Below are positions 1-9,287 of a stretch of 47,202 nucleotides of DNA, in pieces; position 1 is the stretch's first letter, and each line of letters begins with the position of its first letter. The notes below the pieces were generated by a model. That model saw only the letters and a program-made list of their open reading frames with translations, ran no database searches and had not been told where the DNA came from. The translations under genes were made by a program, and so were the position numbers. The stretch is from Nitrospirota bacterium (GTDB lineage: Bacteria; Nitrospirota; UBA9217): NCBI GenBank assembly GCA_029858565.1, contig JAOUEV010000026.1, forward strand, positions 1-47,202. The letters are read 5' to 3'.

Positions 1-207
1 CGAAAACTCGGCCTGCGGCCTCAGACATTCGCGTTCGCCCTTTGGGACGCTACCTTAGGCCAAGACGTGTGCCCCAAAATCTTATAGGGCTGCTTCCGGG
101 GACATGCGGGTTTTGGGTAAAAGCTTTAAAGCCTTTGAATCTAACCCCATGCGAACATTCCCGTTACGCTGGTTCCTTTCCCGCCCGCTTCGTCCGGCCC
201 GGACGGA

Positions 208-236
208 TTGACACCCCTGCGGCCTGGGGGTACTAT
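208..236 (+). promoter_or_regulatory. Sigma70-type promoter of uvrB, predicted leaderless
   Basis: A perfect -35 TTGACA (208-213) and -10 TACTAT (231-236) are separated by 17 bases. Only five bases lie between the -10 and the uvrB ATG at 242, so the expected transcription start falls on or next to the A of the ATG. No Shine-Dalgarno sequence precedes the ATG. The 207 bases upstream show no gene I can support. Confidence 0.7.
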
Positions 237-241
237 CAATC

Positions 242-2248
242 ATGCCGCGATTCACCATCCAGTCCGAATTCAAGCCCACGGGCGATCAGCCGCAGGCCAT
301 TGAGAGCCTTTCCGAGGGTGTTATAAAAGGACTGCGGGACCAGGTCCTGCTCGGCGTGACCGGTTCCGGCAAGACCTTTACCATGGCCAACGTGATAGAG
401 CGGGTCCAGAAGCCAACGCTCGTGATCGCGCACAACAAGACCCTGGCGGCACAGCTCTATAACGAGTTCAGGGAGCTCTTTCCGCAGAACGCGGTGGAAT
501 ATTTCGTTTCCTACTACGACTATTACCAGCCCGAGGCCTATCTTCCGACCACGGACACCTATATCGAGAAGGACTCGGCGATCAACGAACAGATCGACCG
601 CATGCGCCACGCGGCAACGAACGCGCTGTTCGAGCGGAACGATGTGATCGTGGTCGCCTCGGTCTCCTGCATCTACGGCCTGGGATCGCCTGAGGCATAC
701 CACGGCATGCTGCTCTTCCTGGAGAAGGGACAGCGCATCGAACGGAACGAGATGCTCCGGAAGCTCGTGGACATCCAGTATGCGCGGAACGATTTCGATT
801 TTCAGCGGGGCACCTTCCGGGTGCGCGGCGATGTGTGCGAGATCTTTCCGGCTTCCCATGAGAGCACGGCCATTCGCGTGGAGATGTTCGGAGACGAGAT
901 CGACAGCATCTCGGAGTTCGATCCGCTGCTCGGAACGCCGCTGCAAAAGCTGGACAAGATAGCGGTCTACCCGAACAGCCACTTCGTGATCCCCGAATCG
1001 CGCATGAAAGCGGCGGTTGACGGCATCCATGAGGAATTGCGGGAGCGTATCCAGCATTTTCGCAGGGCGAACAAGCTGATCGAGGCGCAGCGCATCGAGC
1101 AGCGCACGATGTTCGACCTGGAGATGATCCGGGAAATGGGCTACTGCCACGGCATCGAGAACTATTCGCGCCACTTCTCGGGCAGGGCTCCCGGCGAACC
1201 GCCGCCCACGCTGCTCGATTACTTCCCCAAGGACTACCTGCTGATCATCGACGAATCCCATGCAACGGTCCCGCAGATCGGCGGCATGTTCAACGGCGAC
1301 CGGGCGCGAAAGACCACGCTTGTGGAATTCGGGTTCCGTCTGCCTTCGGCGCTGGACAACCGGCCGCTCAACTTCGAGGAGTTCAAGGACCGGACGAACC
1401 AGGCCGTCTACGTGTCCGCCACGCCCGCGGACTACGAAATGGAGAGGAGCGGGAACCGCATTATCGAGCAGGTGATCAGGCCTACCGGCCTCACGGACCC
1501 GACGATCGCGGTGCGGCCGGTGAAAGGGCAGGTGGACGACCTGCTGAACGAGGTGCGGAACCGCGCCGAGCAAAAGGAGCGGGTGCTGGTCACCACGCTC
1601 ACGAAGCGGATGGCCGAGGACCTGACGGAACATTACAAGGAGCTGAACGTCAAGGTCGCTTATCTCCATTCGGATATCGACACCCTGGAGCGGGTGGACA
1701 TCATCCGCGACCTGAGGCTGGGAAAATACGATGTGCTGATCGGCATCAACCTGCTGCGCGAAGGACTTGACATCCCCGAGGTCTCGCTCGTGGCGATCCT
1801 GGACGCGGACAAGGAAGGGTTCCTGCGTTCAACGCGGTCGCTCATCCAGACCATGGGCCGCGCCGCCCGGCACGTGAACGGCGAGGTGATCCTCTACGCG
1901 GACAAAATGACCGACTCCATGTCCCGGGCCATCAGCGAGACCAGCCGCAGGCGCGCGATCCAGGAGGAATACAACCGGAAGAACAACATAACTCCTCAAT
2001 CGGTGAAGAAGAACATCATGGCCGCGCTCCGGACCGTGTATGAGCAGGATTACTTCACCGTGCCGATCGCGGCGGAGGAGGCGGGCGAGTATGTCCCGAC
2101 CGTGGATATCCCGAAACTGATCTCCCGGCTGGACAAGGAAATGCGGCAGGCGGCAAAGGAACTGGACTTCGAAACAGCGGCGGAGCTGCGCGACAAGATA
2201 CGATCGCTCCGGCAGAAGGAACTTGCCGTGGGAGTCAAGGTGGAGTGA
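242..2248 (+). CDS. uvrB: UvrABC excinuclease subunit B (UvrB)
   Basis: Damage-verifying helicase-like subunit of cytoplasmic nucleotide excision repair: it is loaded by UvrA, opens the lesion and recruits UvrC. The 668-residue protein is full length for the family. It has the Walker A GVTGSGKT at residues 38-45, the beta-hairpin region rich in Tyr ([16 protein letters not shown]), the DESH box, the helicase motifs [14 protein letters not shown] and [12 protein letters not shown], and a C-terminal UVR motif ([14 protein letters not shown]) that contacts UvrC. The ATG start at 242 is the family start and follows a -10 element by five bases, so translation is probably leaderless. No uvrA or uvrC is in the window. 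The next gene starts 46 bases after the stop. Confidence 0.98.
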   Translation: MPRFTIQSEFKPTGDQPQAIESLSEGVIKGLRDQVLLGVTGSGKTFTMANVIERVQKPTLVIAHNKTLAAQLYNEFRELFPQNAVEYFVSYYDYYQPEAYLPTTDTYIEKDSAINEQIDRMRHAATNALFERNDVIVVASVSCIYGLGSPEAYHGMLLFLEKGQRIERNEMLRKLVDIQYARNDFDFQRGTFRVRGDVCEIFPASHESTAIRVEMFGDEIDSISEFDPLLGTPLQKLDKIAVYPNSHFVIPESRMKAAVDGIHEELRERIQHFRRANKLIEAQRIEQRTMFDLEMIREMGYCHGIENYSRHFSGRAPGEPPPTLLDYFPKDYLLIIDESHATVPQIGGMFNGDRARKTTLVEFGFRLPSALDNRPLNFEEFKDRTNQAVYVSATPADYEMERSGNRIIEQVIRPTGLTDPTIAVRPVKGQVDDLLNEVRNRAEQKERVLVTTLTKRMAEDLTEHYKELNVKVAYLHSDIDTLERVDIIRDLRLGKYDVLIGINLLREGLDIPEVSLVAILDADKEGFLRSTRSLIQTMGRAARHVNGEVILYADKMTDSMSRAISETSRRRAIQEEYNRKNNITPQSVKKNIMAALRTVYEQDYFTVPIAAEEAGEYVPTVDIPKLISRLDKEMRQAAKELDFETAAELRDKIRSLRQKELAVGVKVE

Positions 2249-2293
2249 CTCGAATTCGAAATGTGGAATTCGGAATGCGGAATAGGAGCGAAG

Positions 2294-2626
2294 ATGAATA
2301 TCCATGAAGTTGCAGGAAAGCTCATCGGCTCAGGCGAGCATATCCTCGGCGCCGACGCGACAGGCAGCCACGCCTGTTATCTCATCTACGGCGTTTTGAA
2401 GGCGGGGGAAAAGGGGCGGGTGCTGAAGCCAGGTGCAGGTCACGAGGAGATGGTCCTGGCCGTGAACGGAGACATTATCCTGCACGGCAGGTCCATGTTC
2501 GTGCTCGGCAAAGGACAGGCAGCGCATTTAGTCGGGGAAGAAACGTTCCTGGCAGAAAACCCGGGCAGCAGTGATGTTATCTACGTTGTTGCGGGCGGCC
2601 ACGGGGCGGGCGGCCACGCGCATTGA
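2294..2626 (+). CDS. Small cupin-fold protein with His/Gly-rich tail
   Basis: A 110-residue cytoplasmic protein that reads as a single cupin beta-barrel: PGAGHEEMVLAVNGDIIL carries the G-H-E-E pattern of cupin motif 1, followed by a second half with GKGQAAHL. The last ten residues are GGHGAGGHAH, a Gly/His tail that could bind a metal. The start is set by the ATG at 2294, six bases after AGGAG (2285-2289). Substrate or ligand cannot be told from sequence. It ends 23 bases before the next gene's start and is probably co-transcribed with the diguanylate cyclase, which suggests but does not prove a sensory role. Confidence 0.75.
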   Translation: MNIHEVAGKLIGSGEHILGADATGSHACYLIYGVLKAGEKGRVLKPGAGHEEMVLAVNGDIILHGRSMFVLGKGQAAHLVGEETFLAENPGSSDVIYVVAGGHGAGGHAH

Positions 2627-2649
2627 GCATGCTCAAGACAGAGGAAATC

Positions 2650-4284
2650 ATGGAAAAGAAGACCGAAGGGAGCGGACAGGACTGGCTGCTGCGGTACAAG
2701 AAGAAGATCATTCTTGCGATCGTGTGGATCATCACCGCCGCGGTCGTGCTCACCATGCTCACCATTGCCTGGACCTTGCGGGCGCAACTGATGACCCAGA
2801 GCATGCTGCAGGCCCAGGAACTGGGAGCGCTTATCCACTCGAGCCTGAACCACCTGATGCAGGTGCGCGATCCGGACAGGATGCAGACCACATTGGAGGC
2901 CATCGGACGCGAGAACCCCTCGCTCGTCCGTGCATTCATTCTCGACAGCCGCGGCAGGGTCGCCTATTCAACGGACCGCCGGGAGATCGACTCGGTCATC
3001 GACCGGTTCACCCACGTGTCCTGCAAAGGGTGTCACAGCGGCGCTGTCGTGGTGCCTCATGACACGACCATGACCATAACCATCGAAGGCAAACGGGTGC
3101 AACGGTACGTGCATGTCATAGAGAACCAGCCGTCCTGTCACGGCTGCCACGCGGCGTCTACACGGATCAACGGCAAGCTGATCATCGACCGGTCCCTTGA
3201 GGCCACCGACGCGCTGGTCAGGACCGTGGTTGCCATCATCTGCATTCTGGGGTTCGGATGCCTTCTGGTCCTGGTGCCCTTTCTGTGGCGGATCCTGTCA
3301 AAAGGCGTTAATACCTACATTGCCGAGATCCGGCTCAAGTCATCGGAACTGGTCACGCTCTACAGTATAGTCGAGCGTCTGAGCACGACCATCGACCTTG
3401 AGGAACTGAAGAGGATCATCATTGACATCATCAGCGACGCCTACCGCGCCGATGAGATCGACATGGTCATGCCCAGCGAGTACCGGGAAATGGGCGCGAT
3501 CGTCTGGAGCAAGACCGGAAGGTCCATGGCCCGGAAGAAGGTCGATCCCGCGTCGGAACTGCACGGGTTGATTCAGCGATGGCTTGAAGACCCGGCGGCA
3601 GAACCGTCCGTGACCGGCAACGGACGAAGCATTACCATGCCTGTTGCCAAGGGCGGTACGCGGTTGGCCCTCATCGTCGTCCACAGCTCTCAGCAGACCT
3701 TTGACGAGGAACATCTTCCGCTCATACGCGGCATGGCAAACCATATTGCCGTGGCCTTTGACAATGCGATGCTCTACCAGCTGGCGATCACCGACGAACT
3801 GACAGGATTGTACTCGCCCCGCTATTTCCGCCAGGCCATCAGCAAGAAGCATGTGCTCTTTGAAGAGTACGGCGAGAAGATGACCCTGCTCATGGTGGAT
3901 ATTGATAATTTCAAGCGGGTCAATGATACCCATGGCCACCCCGCGGGGGACGCCATCCTCAAGGAGGTCAGCCGGTGCATTCTGAGCGCTGTCCGCACCG
4001 ATGACCTGGCGTTCCGGTACGGAGGCGAGGAATTCGCCGTTATCCTGCCGGCAACGGATCCTGATGCGGGAAAGGCCGTTGCCGAACGGATGCGGGCGCT
4101 GATCGAGCATTATCCGTTCAAGGCGGACCAGCACGTTCTATCGATAACCGTGAGCATAGGGATCGCGGCCTGGCCCGCGAGCGCCGAGACCATCAAGGAG
4201 ATCATCCTGCAGGCGGATAAGGCGCTGTACGAGGCCAAACACAGCGGGAAGAACCGGGTTGTGGTGAGGGAAGGCAAGGAGTAA
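2650..4284 (+). CDS. Membrane diguanylate cyclase with periplasmic di-haem (CXXCH) sensor domain
   Basis: Predicted inner-membrane enzyme making cyclic di-GMP from two GTP. Domains in order: TM helix about residues 17-39; a periplasmic domain of about 130 residues with two c-type haem motifs, CKGCH (about 125) and CHGCH (about 163); TM helix about 180-202; a GAF-like linker about 225-365; and a GGDEF domain with the active-site variant GGEEF near residue 458. An inhibitory RxxD site (RTDD) lies five residues upstream of it, so product inhibition is likely. The start at 2650 is preferred because GAGGAA precedes it; in-frame ATG 2629 and TTG 2623 lack a ribosome site. Haem ligation is inferred from the motifs and would need the cytochrome c maturation system. 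A plausible signal is redox state or a gas. Confidence 0.88.
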   Translation: MEKKTEGSGQDWLLRYKKKIILAIVWIITAAVVLTMLTIAWTLRAQLMTQSMLQAQELGALIHSSLNHLMQVRDPDRMQTTLEAIGRENPSLVRAFILDSRGRVAYSTDRREIDSVIDRFTHVSCKGCHSGAVVVPHDTTMTITIEGKRVQRYVHVIENQPSCHGCHAASTRINGKLIIDRSLEATDALVRTVVAIICILGFGCLLVLVPFLWRILSKGVNTYIAEIRLKSSELVTLYSIVERLSTTIDLEELKRIIIDIISDAYRADEIDMVMPSEYREMGAIVWSKTGRSMARKKVDPASELHGLIQRWLEDPAAEPSVTGNGRSITMPVAKGGTRLALIVVHSSQQTFDEEHLPLIRGMANHIAVAFDNAMLYQLAITDELTGLYSPRYFRQAISKKHVLFEEYGEKMTLLMVDIDNFKRVNDTHGHPAGDAILKEVSRCILSAVRTDDLAFRYGGEEFAVILPATDPDAGKAVAERMRALIEHYPFKADQHVLSITVSIGIAAWPASAETIKEIILQADKALYEAKHSGKNRVVVREGKE

Positions 4285-4290
4285 AAGGAA

Positions 4291-4327
4291 AGTGGTAAGT
4301 AATAAGTGGTAAGCAGTCAGCAGTCAG
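4291..4327 (+). repeat. Short direct repeats in the gap after the GGDEF gene
   Basis: AGTGGTAAG occurs at 4291-4299 and again at 4305-4313, followed by two adjacent CAGTCAG copies (4314-4320, 4321-4327). The rest of the gap to the end of rmuC (4375) continues in the same AGTA/GTAG-rich style. It looks like degenerate intergenic repeat DNA with no coding sense. Confidence 0.6.
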
Positions 4328-4374
4328 GAGATAGGAGCCAGTAGTAAGTAGCGGTAGCCTTACCTCTGTCTCTC

Positions 4375-5508
4375 TCAGAGCGGCAGCTTTTTCGTCTCCT
4401 CTAACGAGGGGCCGCGGTCCGCGCCGCTCATGGATTTCAGCCGGTCATCGAACTTATCGAGCCGTTTGTCCGCATCATCGTATTTTGACTTCACGTTCGT
4501 CAGGTGTTTGCCCACCAGCTCGAAATCCCCTTTGAACTTGTCAAAATCGCCTGAGAGCTGCGCAAGACCTTTCAGGATCTCCTGCGCCCGTTCCTCGATA
4601 TGCAGCCCCTTGAGCCCCAGCATGATGGTCTGGAGATAGGCGTAGAAACTGTTGGGCGAGACCGGGATGACCCGCTTCTGGAAGGAATAGGTGAGAAGCC
4701 CCTTGTCCGTGTCGATCGCCTCGTCCTTGATGATCAGTTCGTAATAGACGTTCTCCGCCGGGATGTACATGAGCGCGAAATCGCAGGTCCCCTCGTCGGG
4801 CAGGATGTACTTGTTCGATATGGCATCGATATGCTTTTTCACGTCAGCCATGAACTTCCGCCGGGCGGCCTTCTGCTCATCCTCGGACGTCACCTCGATG
4901 ATGCGCCTGAAGTTCTCGAGCGGGAACTTGGCGTCCACGGGCACCATGCTCTGTCCCAGCTTGATCACCGCGTCCACGGCCTCGCCGCTCTTGAAGCGGT
5001 GCTGAAGGCTGAAATGCGCCGGCGGCAGGATCTGCGCCAGCAGGTCTCCCAGAAACAGTTCGCCCAGACCTCCCCGGAGCTTCGGCGACCGCAGGATCTC
5101 CTGCAGGCTCGCGATGTCCTTTCCCACCTCAAAGACCCGCTTGGTTGCTTCCCCGAGACTTCCCAGGTTCTTGGTCACGTCCTGGATGACCGTAGCCGCT
5201 TTGTCCAGCCGCGTGTTCAGATCGCCCGTTGATTTCTGGAGCTGCTCCGTGACCTGGCCAAGACGCGTGTTCATCTGCGCGGATACCTGGCCGAGCTGGG
5301 CGTTCACCTGGGTCGTGACCTGTCCGAGCTGCTGATTCACGGTCTCCTGGTTCCTGAGCATGGCGTCCGAGAGCTGTCCGCGGAGCGACTGGATCTCCTG
5401 CTGCAGCAGCGCGGCCGTGGCGTCGACCGCGGGTTTCCTGGACTGCAGTACGAGCCAGAGGACAACGAGCAGGACGGCGGCAAGGAGGATGATGATGGCA
5501 AGTTCCAA
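4375..5508 (-). CDS. rmuC: DNA recombination protein RmuC
   Basis: RmuC-family protein, implicated in limiting recombination between inverted repeats. The fold of the central domain is related to restriction endonucleases. The 377-residue protein has an N-terminal TM helix (residues 3-22), a coiled coil of about 100 residues with repeating QLGQVTxQVNAQ units, and the conserved RmuC core (LGELFLGDLLAQILPP, VDAKFPLENFRRI, FALMYIPAENVYYELI, VIPVSPNSFYAYLQ). The start is TTG at 5508, with GAAAGGA about nine bases upstream on the minus strand. It is convergent with the GGDEF gene and divergent from the Crp-type regulator. Confidence 0.93.
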   Translation of the reverse strand: MELAIIILLAAVLLVVLWLVLQSRKPAVDATAALLQQEIQSLRGQLSDAMLRNQETVNQQLGQVTTQVNAQLGQVSAQMNTRLGQVTEQLQKSTGDLNTRLDKAATVIQDVTKNLGSLGEATKRVFEVGKDIASLQEILRSPKLRGGLGELFLGDLLAQILPPAHFSLQHRFKSGEAVDAVIKLGQSMVPVDAKFPLENFRRIIEVTSEDEQKAARRKFMADVKKHIDAISNKYILPDEGTCDFALMYIPAENVYYELIIKDEAIDTDKGLLTYSFQKRVIPVSPNSFYAYLQTIMLGLKGLHIEERAQEILKGLAQLSGDFDKFKGDFELVGKHLTNVKSKYDDADKRLDKFDDRLKSMSGADRGPSLEETKKLPL

Positions 5509-5559
5509 AGTATACGGTCCTTTCTGTTACGAACGCTGTGAACAAGAATGAATTGCGAT

Positions 5560-5588
5560 ACTATAGCACAACAAGCAAACGCTGACAA
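5560..5588 (-). promoter_or_regulatory. Promoter of rmuC
   Basis: On the minus strand TTGTCA (5588-5583) and TATAGT (5565-5560) are 17 bases apart. The implied start near 5553 leaves a leader of about 45 bases before the TTG start of rmuC. Confidence 0.55.
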
Positions 5589-5626
5589 CAGCGACCTCTG
5601 TGGCATCACCGTTGACAAGAGACCGT

Positions 5627-6277
5627 ATGAAGAATATGATACCTCCCATGACCAAGGCTGAGTTCCTCAAGACCTTTCCCGCATTCACCCGGAGCGACGA
5701 TGCGCTGATATCAACGCTCGTCTCCGCGGGCCAGCGCAAGACCATTCCGGCCGGTGCCCAGATCTACCGGGTAGGCGATGCCTGCAGCGCGATCGCCTTT
5801 GTGCTGTCCGGCGAGATCAGGGTATACAAGATCGGTCAGGGGGGCAGGGAGATCACCCTTTATGAGATCGGGCCTGGTGAGACCTGCATCCTGAATGCTT
5901 CCTGCATCCTTTCCGGCAGGACCTATCCCGCGCATGCGCTGACACTTGCCGAGACCGTAGTATTCATGGTTCCCTCTGACCTCTTCCACCGTCTGGTGAA
6001 TGAGTTCGACATCATGCGCGATTTCGTGTTCACGCTTCTTTCCCAGCGCCTGACCGGGGTCATGGAACTGGTGGAGGAGGTGGCATTCGGCAGGATGGAC
6101 GAGCGGCTCATGGATTACCTTGTCGAGAAGAGCCAGGACAACCGGCTCGAGACTACCCACCAGAAGATCGCCAATGACCTGGGAACCTCCCGGGAAGTGG
6201 TGAGCCGGCTGCTGAAGGACCTTGAACGTAAAGGAACAGTCAGGCTTTCCAGAAATGAGATTAACCTCCTGAAATAG
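5627..6277 (+). CDS. Crp/Fnr-family transcriptional regulator
   Basis: Cytoplasmic DNA-binding regulator. It has an N-terminal cyclic-nucleotide-binding-type beta-roll (about residues 12-115, with GDACSAIAFVLSGEIRVYK and ITLYEIGPGETCIL), a long dimerisation helix, and a C-terminal winged helix (THQKIANDLGTSREVVSRLLKDLERKG). The N-terminal cysteine cluster of FNR is absent, so an oxygen-sensing Fe-S cluster is unlikely. The effector is unknown. ATG 5627 is chosen over GTG 5600 and ATG 5648 on weak grounds (AAGAGA upstream). A Crp-like palindrome lies about 130 bases downstream, in front of the DUF2892 gene, which may be a target. Confidence 0.9.
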   Translation: MKNMIPPMTKAEFLKTFPAFTRSDDALISTLVSAGQRKTIPAGAQIYRVGDACSAIAFVLSGEIRVYKIGQGGREITLYEIGPGETCILNASCILSGRTYPAHALTLAETVVFMVPSDLFHRLVNEFDIMRDFVFTLLSQRLTGVMELVEEVAFGRMDERLMDYLVEKSQDNRLETTHQKIANDLGTSREVVSRLLKDLERKGTVRLSRNEINLLK

Positions 6278-6403
6278 GCCGGATAGAATACACCGGGCAC
6301 GTGACGGGGAGAAAGCCGGTGCTTCCCATCACCTTATCGCAAGATCCCACTATATCATCCTGACCTGTTCTCCATTCCGGCCTTCTCCTGCTCCTGCTCC
6401 GAA

Positions 6404-6420
6404 CTGTGACTAAGTCACAG
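6404..6420 (+). promoter_or_regulatory. Crp/Fnr-like operator palindrome
   Basis: CTGTGAC TAA GTCACAG is a perfect inverted repeat with 7-base arms and a 3-base centre. The half site TGTGA is that of Crp/HcpR-type regulators, but the two half sites are five bases apart rather than the usual six. It lies 88 bases before the DUF2892 start and just after the Crp/Fnr-type gene. Confidence 0.5.
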
Positions 6421-6507
6421 AACTCCCTTTTCTCGCATGGTATTGTTCGTTCATCAAGAGCGATGGCAAATGCCGCTGCTCATACGATCTCTGAGGAGGA
6501 TATTATC

Positions 6508-6699
6508 ATGAAGAAGAACGTCGGTGCTGCTGAGCGTATCGCACGTATTGTGCTCGGCCTGGTCATTCTGGCATTTGCCTTTGTAGGCCCCAAGACCGCC
6601 TGGGCCTATCTGGGCATCATCCCCCTGGCAACAGGGCTCATCGGCTGGTGCCCGCCGTACGCGTTGTTCGGCATCTCAACCTGCAAGACCTGCAAATAA
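6508..6699 (+). CDS. DUF2892 (YgaP-like transmembrane) protein
   Basis: A 63-residue inner-membrane protein with two hydrophobic segments (IARIVLGLVILAFAFVG and LGIIPLATGLIGW) and a conserved end, CPPYALFGISTCKTC. This is the DUF2892 pattern, seen alone or fused to rhodanese domains as in YgaP. The start is fixed by GAGGAGGA (6493-6500), seven bases from the ATG. A Crp-like palindrome upstream and a strong terminator downstream indicate a single-gene transcript. The three cysteines suggest a sulfur- or redox-linked role, which is inference. Confidence 0.85.
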   Translation: MKKNVGAAERIARIVLGLVILAFAFVGPKTAWAYLGIIPLATGLIGWCPPYALFGISTCKTCK

Positions 6700-6743
6700 T
6701 CGCGGCTTCACCGGGAGTGCCTCGACAGCACTCTCTCCTTGCA

Positions 6744-6777
6744 AGCGCACCGTCCCCCCCGGCGGTGCGCTTTTTAT
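6744..6777 (+). terminator. Rho-independent terminator after the DUF2892 gene
   Basis: AGCGCACCG (6744-6752) pairs perfectly with CGGTGCGCT (6763-6771) and is followed by a T-rich tail (TTTTATTTA). Confidence 0.85.
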
Positions 6778-7255
6778 TTATATCCATAGCTCCCGCGTAT
6801 CCATTAGACCTGCATACCAGCTTCCTGATATTAGATCCAAATTGAGAACGGGTTTTTCTTAACCGTACATGGCTAGATATCCGATGAGCCGTGATAGAGG
6901 ATTTATGGATTAAGCCACAATCACCATTGGGCAATGCGACTCCGAACAAGAAAGAGTTGCATATGTTAATACAAGATAAACTGTGACGAGCAAAATAAAA
7001 AAGCATCTTATTGACATACTATGGCAGTTAGAGGTAAAATTTCGCCATAGCAAATCATAATAATGCAATAAATGGCTGGGAGTTGACAATTTGAAGTGAT
7101 TATAAACTGATTTTATAGTGATTTTTGAGTTGATATTCACCCGTTTTTGTTAGAAATCTGACTCTTACAGGGGGGTAAGGACAACGGATATATGTTCAGA
7201 GGAGGCAATTGTTACGTTGTGAATAATGTATAATTGCAAGAAGCTATTAGGCTGA
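6778..7255. other. AT-rich non-coding gap
   Basis: About 480 bases, clearly richer in A+T than the rest of the window, with no reading frame I can support. It ends where a decayed binding-protein fragment begins, so it is probably debris from a deletion or old insertion. A TTGACA occurs near 7084 without a well-spaced -10. Confidence 0.5.
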
Positions 7256-7414
7256 GCACATGACTTGGTTAAGACCTCTCTCCAGACGGTCAATCCGGAT
7301 AGCCGCGAGGCAGAGAAGATATCAGAAGTGGCAAGGATCACGGGCCTCACTTCGATCATGGACAAACGGCACGAACTGCTCAAGCAGACCGCAAAACTGT
7401 CAGGCGCGTTCTAG
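7256..7414 (+). pseudogene. C-terminal remnant of a phosphonate-type binding protein
   Basis: A 52-codon open stretch preceded by an in-frame stop. It ends in QTAKLSGAF, and the intact binding protein downstream ends in QAAKLAGEF. The two align along almost the whole fragment: NPDSREAEKISEVARITGL here against NSPEAGTISGPAKITGF there. It has no start codon region or ribosome site and is cut off at its 5' side by AT-rich DNA. It stands immediately upstream of the chemoreceptor gene, in the same relative position that the intact copy holds to the receptor remnant at 10182. Confidence 0.75.
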
Positions 7415-7503
7415 GGGCCATGTAAAACACCTGCGTTTCAAGCCGGATATCTCTACTGCAGAATCACGCAGGAACGGCTTGTGTGGAAGTGAAGGGGGTC
7501 TTT

Positions 7504-9078
7504 ATGAAAATTCGAGATTGGTCTGTAACAAAGAAGTTCCTGGCTGGAATCATTCTGGTACTTTTGGCGGTATCGGCAACGCTGGTCATTGTTCTCGGCA
7601 TCAGCCAACGAAGCGCGCTGATGAATGCCCTGGAGGATAAGGGACAGTTCACGACTACGTTCCTCGCCGCGATCTGCGCAGAACCGATACTTTCATACAA
7701 TTTTTCCTATCTCGAGAATTATGTAAAGGATGCTGCGCGGGACGAGGATGTCGAGTCAGCCTCGGTGCTGGACAAACAGGGCAATTTGCTTGCCAAGGCT
7801 GGTGAGGAATCAAAGGGAAAAAGCGACGTCCTTGAGTTTACGAGCCCGATCATGCAGGGTTCTGAACAGATCGGCGCGGTCCGGCTCATTTTAACTCAAA
7901 AACATGTGAATGCTACTACCCGGAAGGCGCAAGGAGTAATACTTGCCCTGTGCATCGGCGCGGGGGTGCTCATTTCCGCGGTGGTGTACCTGCTGTTCAG
8001 AAGGGTCATTGTAAAACCTCTTGGCTCCCTGAAAACTTCCATGGAAAAACTGGCTGCAGGCGACCTGGACCTGACCGTGGAGGTCGGCAGCAAGGATGAA
8101 GTGGGACAACTCGGGCATTCCATTCGCGCCATGGTTGCGAAACTGCGGGATGTGGTCGCAGATGTGAAAAGCGCATCGACGAGCGTGTCCGAGAGAAGTA
8201 AGCAACTCTCGGAGGGCGCTGCCCAGCTGTCGCAAGGAACGACTGAGCAGGCCGCTTCAACAGAGGAGGCTTCGTCATCGGTCGAGGAAATGGACGCGAC
8301 GATAAGACAGAACGCGGAAAATGCCGGACAAACGGATAGGATCGCGAATAAGTCGGCTCAAGACGCTGGCGAGAGCGGGAAGGCTGTATCCGACGCAGTG
8401 CATGCCATGAAGCAGATAGCGGAGAAGATCTCGATCATCGAGGAGATCGCCCGTCAGACCAACTTGCTCGCCCTGAACGCGGCCATTGAAGCGGCCCGGG
8501 CAGGTGAGGCGGGCAAGGGGTTTGCCGTGGTTGCGGCGGAAGTGCGCAAATTGGCGGAGCGGAGCCAGGCCGCCGCTGGAGAAATAAGCAGACTGTCCTC
8601 ATCGAGCGTCGATGTTGCTGAACGGGCCGGCTCCATGCTGAAGCAGCTTGTGCCGGACATCCAGAAGACAGCGGAGCTGGTCAAGGAAATATCCGCGGCG
8701 TCGAAGGAGCAGGCTGGCGGATCGGACCAGATCAACAATGCCCTTCAGCAGCTGAACCGTGTGGTTCAGCAGAACGCGGGCGCTGCCGAGGAAATGTCAA
8801 CTATGTCGGAGGAACTATCATCACAGGCTGATCAGCTGCAGACGGCCATTGGATATTTCCGTCTGAATCAGCGTGGTGACTCACTCTCGACAGTTTCCCG
8901 CCGAGTTTTGCGCGAGGTGCCCGGGGAGCGATCTGGTTCCGCGAAAAGCAGCACTCAGTTGCTGGGAAGCCCGCAACCGGGATTGGTGCGAGAAAAACCG
9001 TTGCGTCGCGGCGTTACTTTGAAGATGCATGACAGCATTAAGGGAGATAAGCGTGATGAGGAGTTCGAGAAATTCTGA
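7504..9078 (+). CDS. Methyl-accepting chemotaxis protein
   Basis: Inner-membrane chemoreceptor that controls the CheA kinase through CheW. TM1 is about residues 12-32, followed by a small periplasmic sensor domain (about 33-143), TM2 about 144-165, HAMP about 166-220, then the coiled-coil signalling domain with the invariant hairpin tip ([20 protein letters not shown]). ATG 7504 is preferred over GTG 7483 because AAGGGGG precedes it. The last residues are DEEFEKF. The same tail (NEEFEKF) ends the receptor remnant at 10182-10554, so it is probably a conserved C-terminal docking peptide comparable in position to the NWETF tail of enteric receptors. Its neighbours, a PhnD-like binding protein and CheW, suggest ligand input from a periplasmic binding protein. 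Confidence 0.95.
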   Translation: MKIRDWSVTKKFLAGIILVLLAVSATLVIVLGISQRSALMNALEDKGQFTTTFLAAICAEPILSYNFSYLENYVKDAARDEDVESASVLDKQGNLLAKAGEESKGKSDVLEFTSPIMQGSEQIGAVRLILTQKHVNATTRKAQGVILALCIGAGVLISAVVYLLFRRVIVKPLGSLKTSMEKLAAGDLDLTVEVGSKDEVGQLGHSIRAMVAKLRDVVADVKSASTSVSERSKQLSEGAAQLSQGTTEQAASTEEASSSVEEMDATIRQNAENAGQTDRIANKSAQDAGESGKAVSDAVHAMKQIAEKISIIEEIARQTNLLALNAAIEAARAGEAGKGFAVVAAEVRKLAERSQAAAGEISRLSSSSVDVAERAGSMLKQLVPDIQKTAELVKEISAASKEQAGGSDQINNALQQLNRVVQQNAGAAEEMSTMSEELSSQADQLQTAIGYFRLNQRGDSLSTVSRRVLREVPGERSGSAKSSTQLLGSPQPGLVREKPLRRGVTLKMHDSIKGDKRDEEFEKF

Positions 9079-9233
9079 TGCTGCCACCGGGACAGGGATG
9101 ACGCTCGTAAGCACCTCCGGGGATGTCCGGCTTTCGTCCTGGCAGTAGTGATGGTTTCTTATCGCGGAGGCAATGACCGGACGAGTCGGCTGCTCATCCG
9201 GTGAAAATAATTAGCGAGTCTAAGGTGAACCAT

Positions 9234-9287
9234 AAAGGAGGACAGTATGAGTAAGTACCAGGTGTTTTCCTGCGAGCAGCTGTAGCT
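9234..9287 (+). other. Ribosome site and frameshifted signal-peptide start of the binding protein
   Basis: AAAGGAGG (9234-9241) stands five bases before ATG 9247, by far the best translation start here. The frame from 9247 stops at TAG 9283 after 12 codons. Adding one T to the TTTT run at 9265-9268 would join it to the downstream frame. It would then give a signal peptide with a charged N-terminus (MSKYQVFFLRAA), a hydrophobic core and an AMA cleavage site. The sequence therefore shows a one-base loss, from mutation or from a sequencing or assembly error. Confidence 0.75.

Noticed and set aside
42-326. Plus-strand frame overlapping the uvrB start
   Set aside because: Overlaps the promoter and first codons of uvrB in another frame and shows no protein-like composition.
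6910-7140. Minus-strand frame of 76 codons with a hydrophobic middle in the AT-rich gap
   Set aside because: No ribosome site and no recognisable family; such frames are expected by chance in AT-rich debris, although a tiny membrane peptide cannot be excluded.
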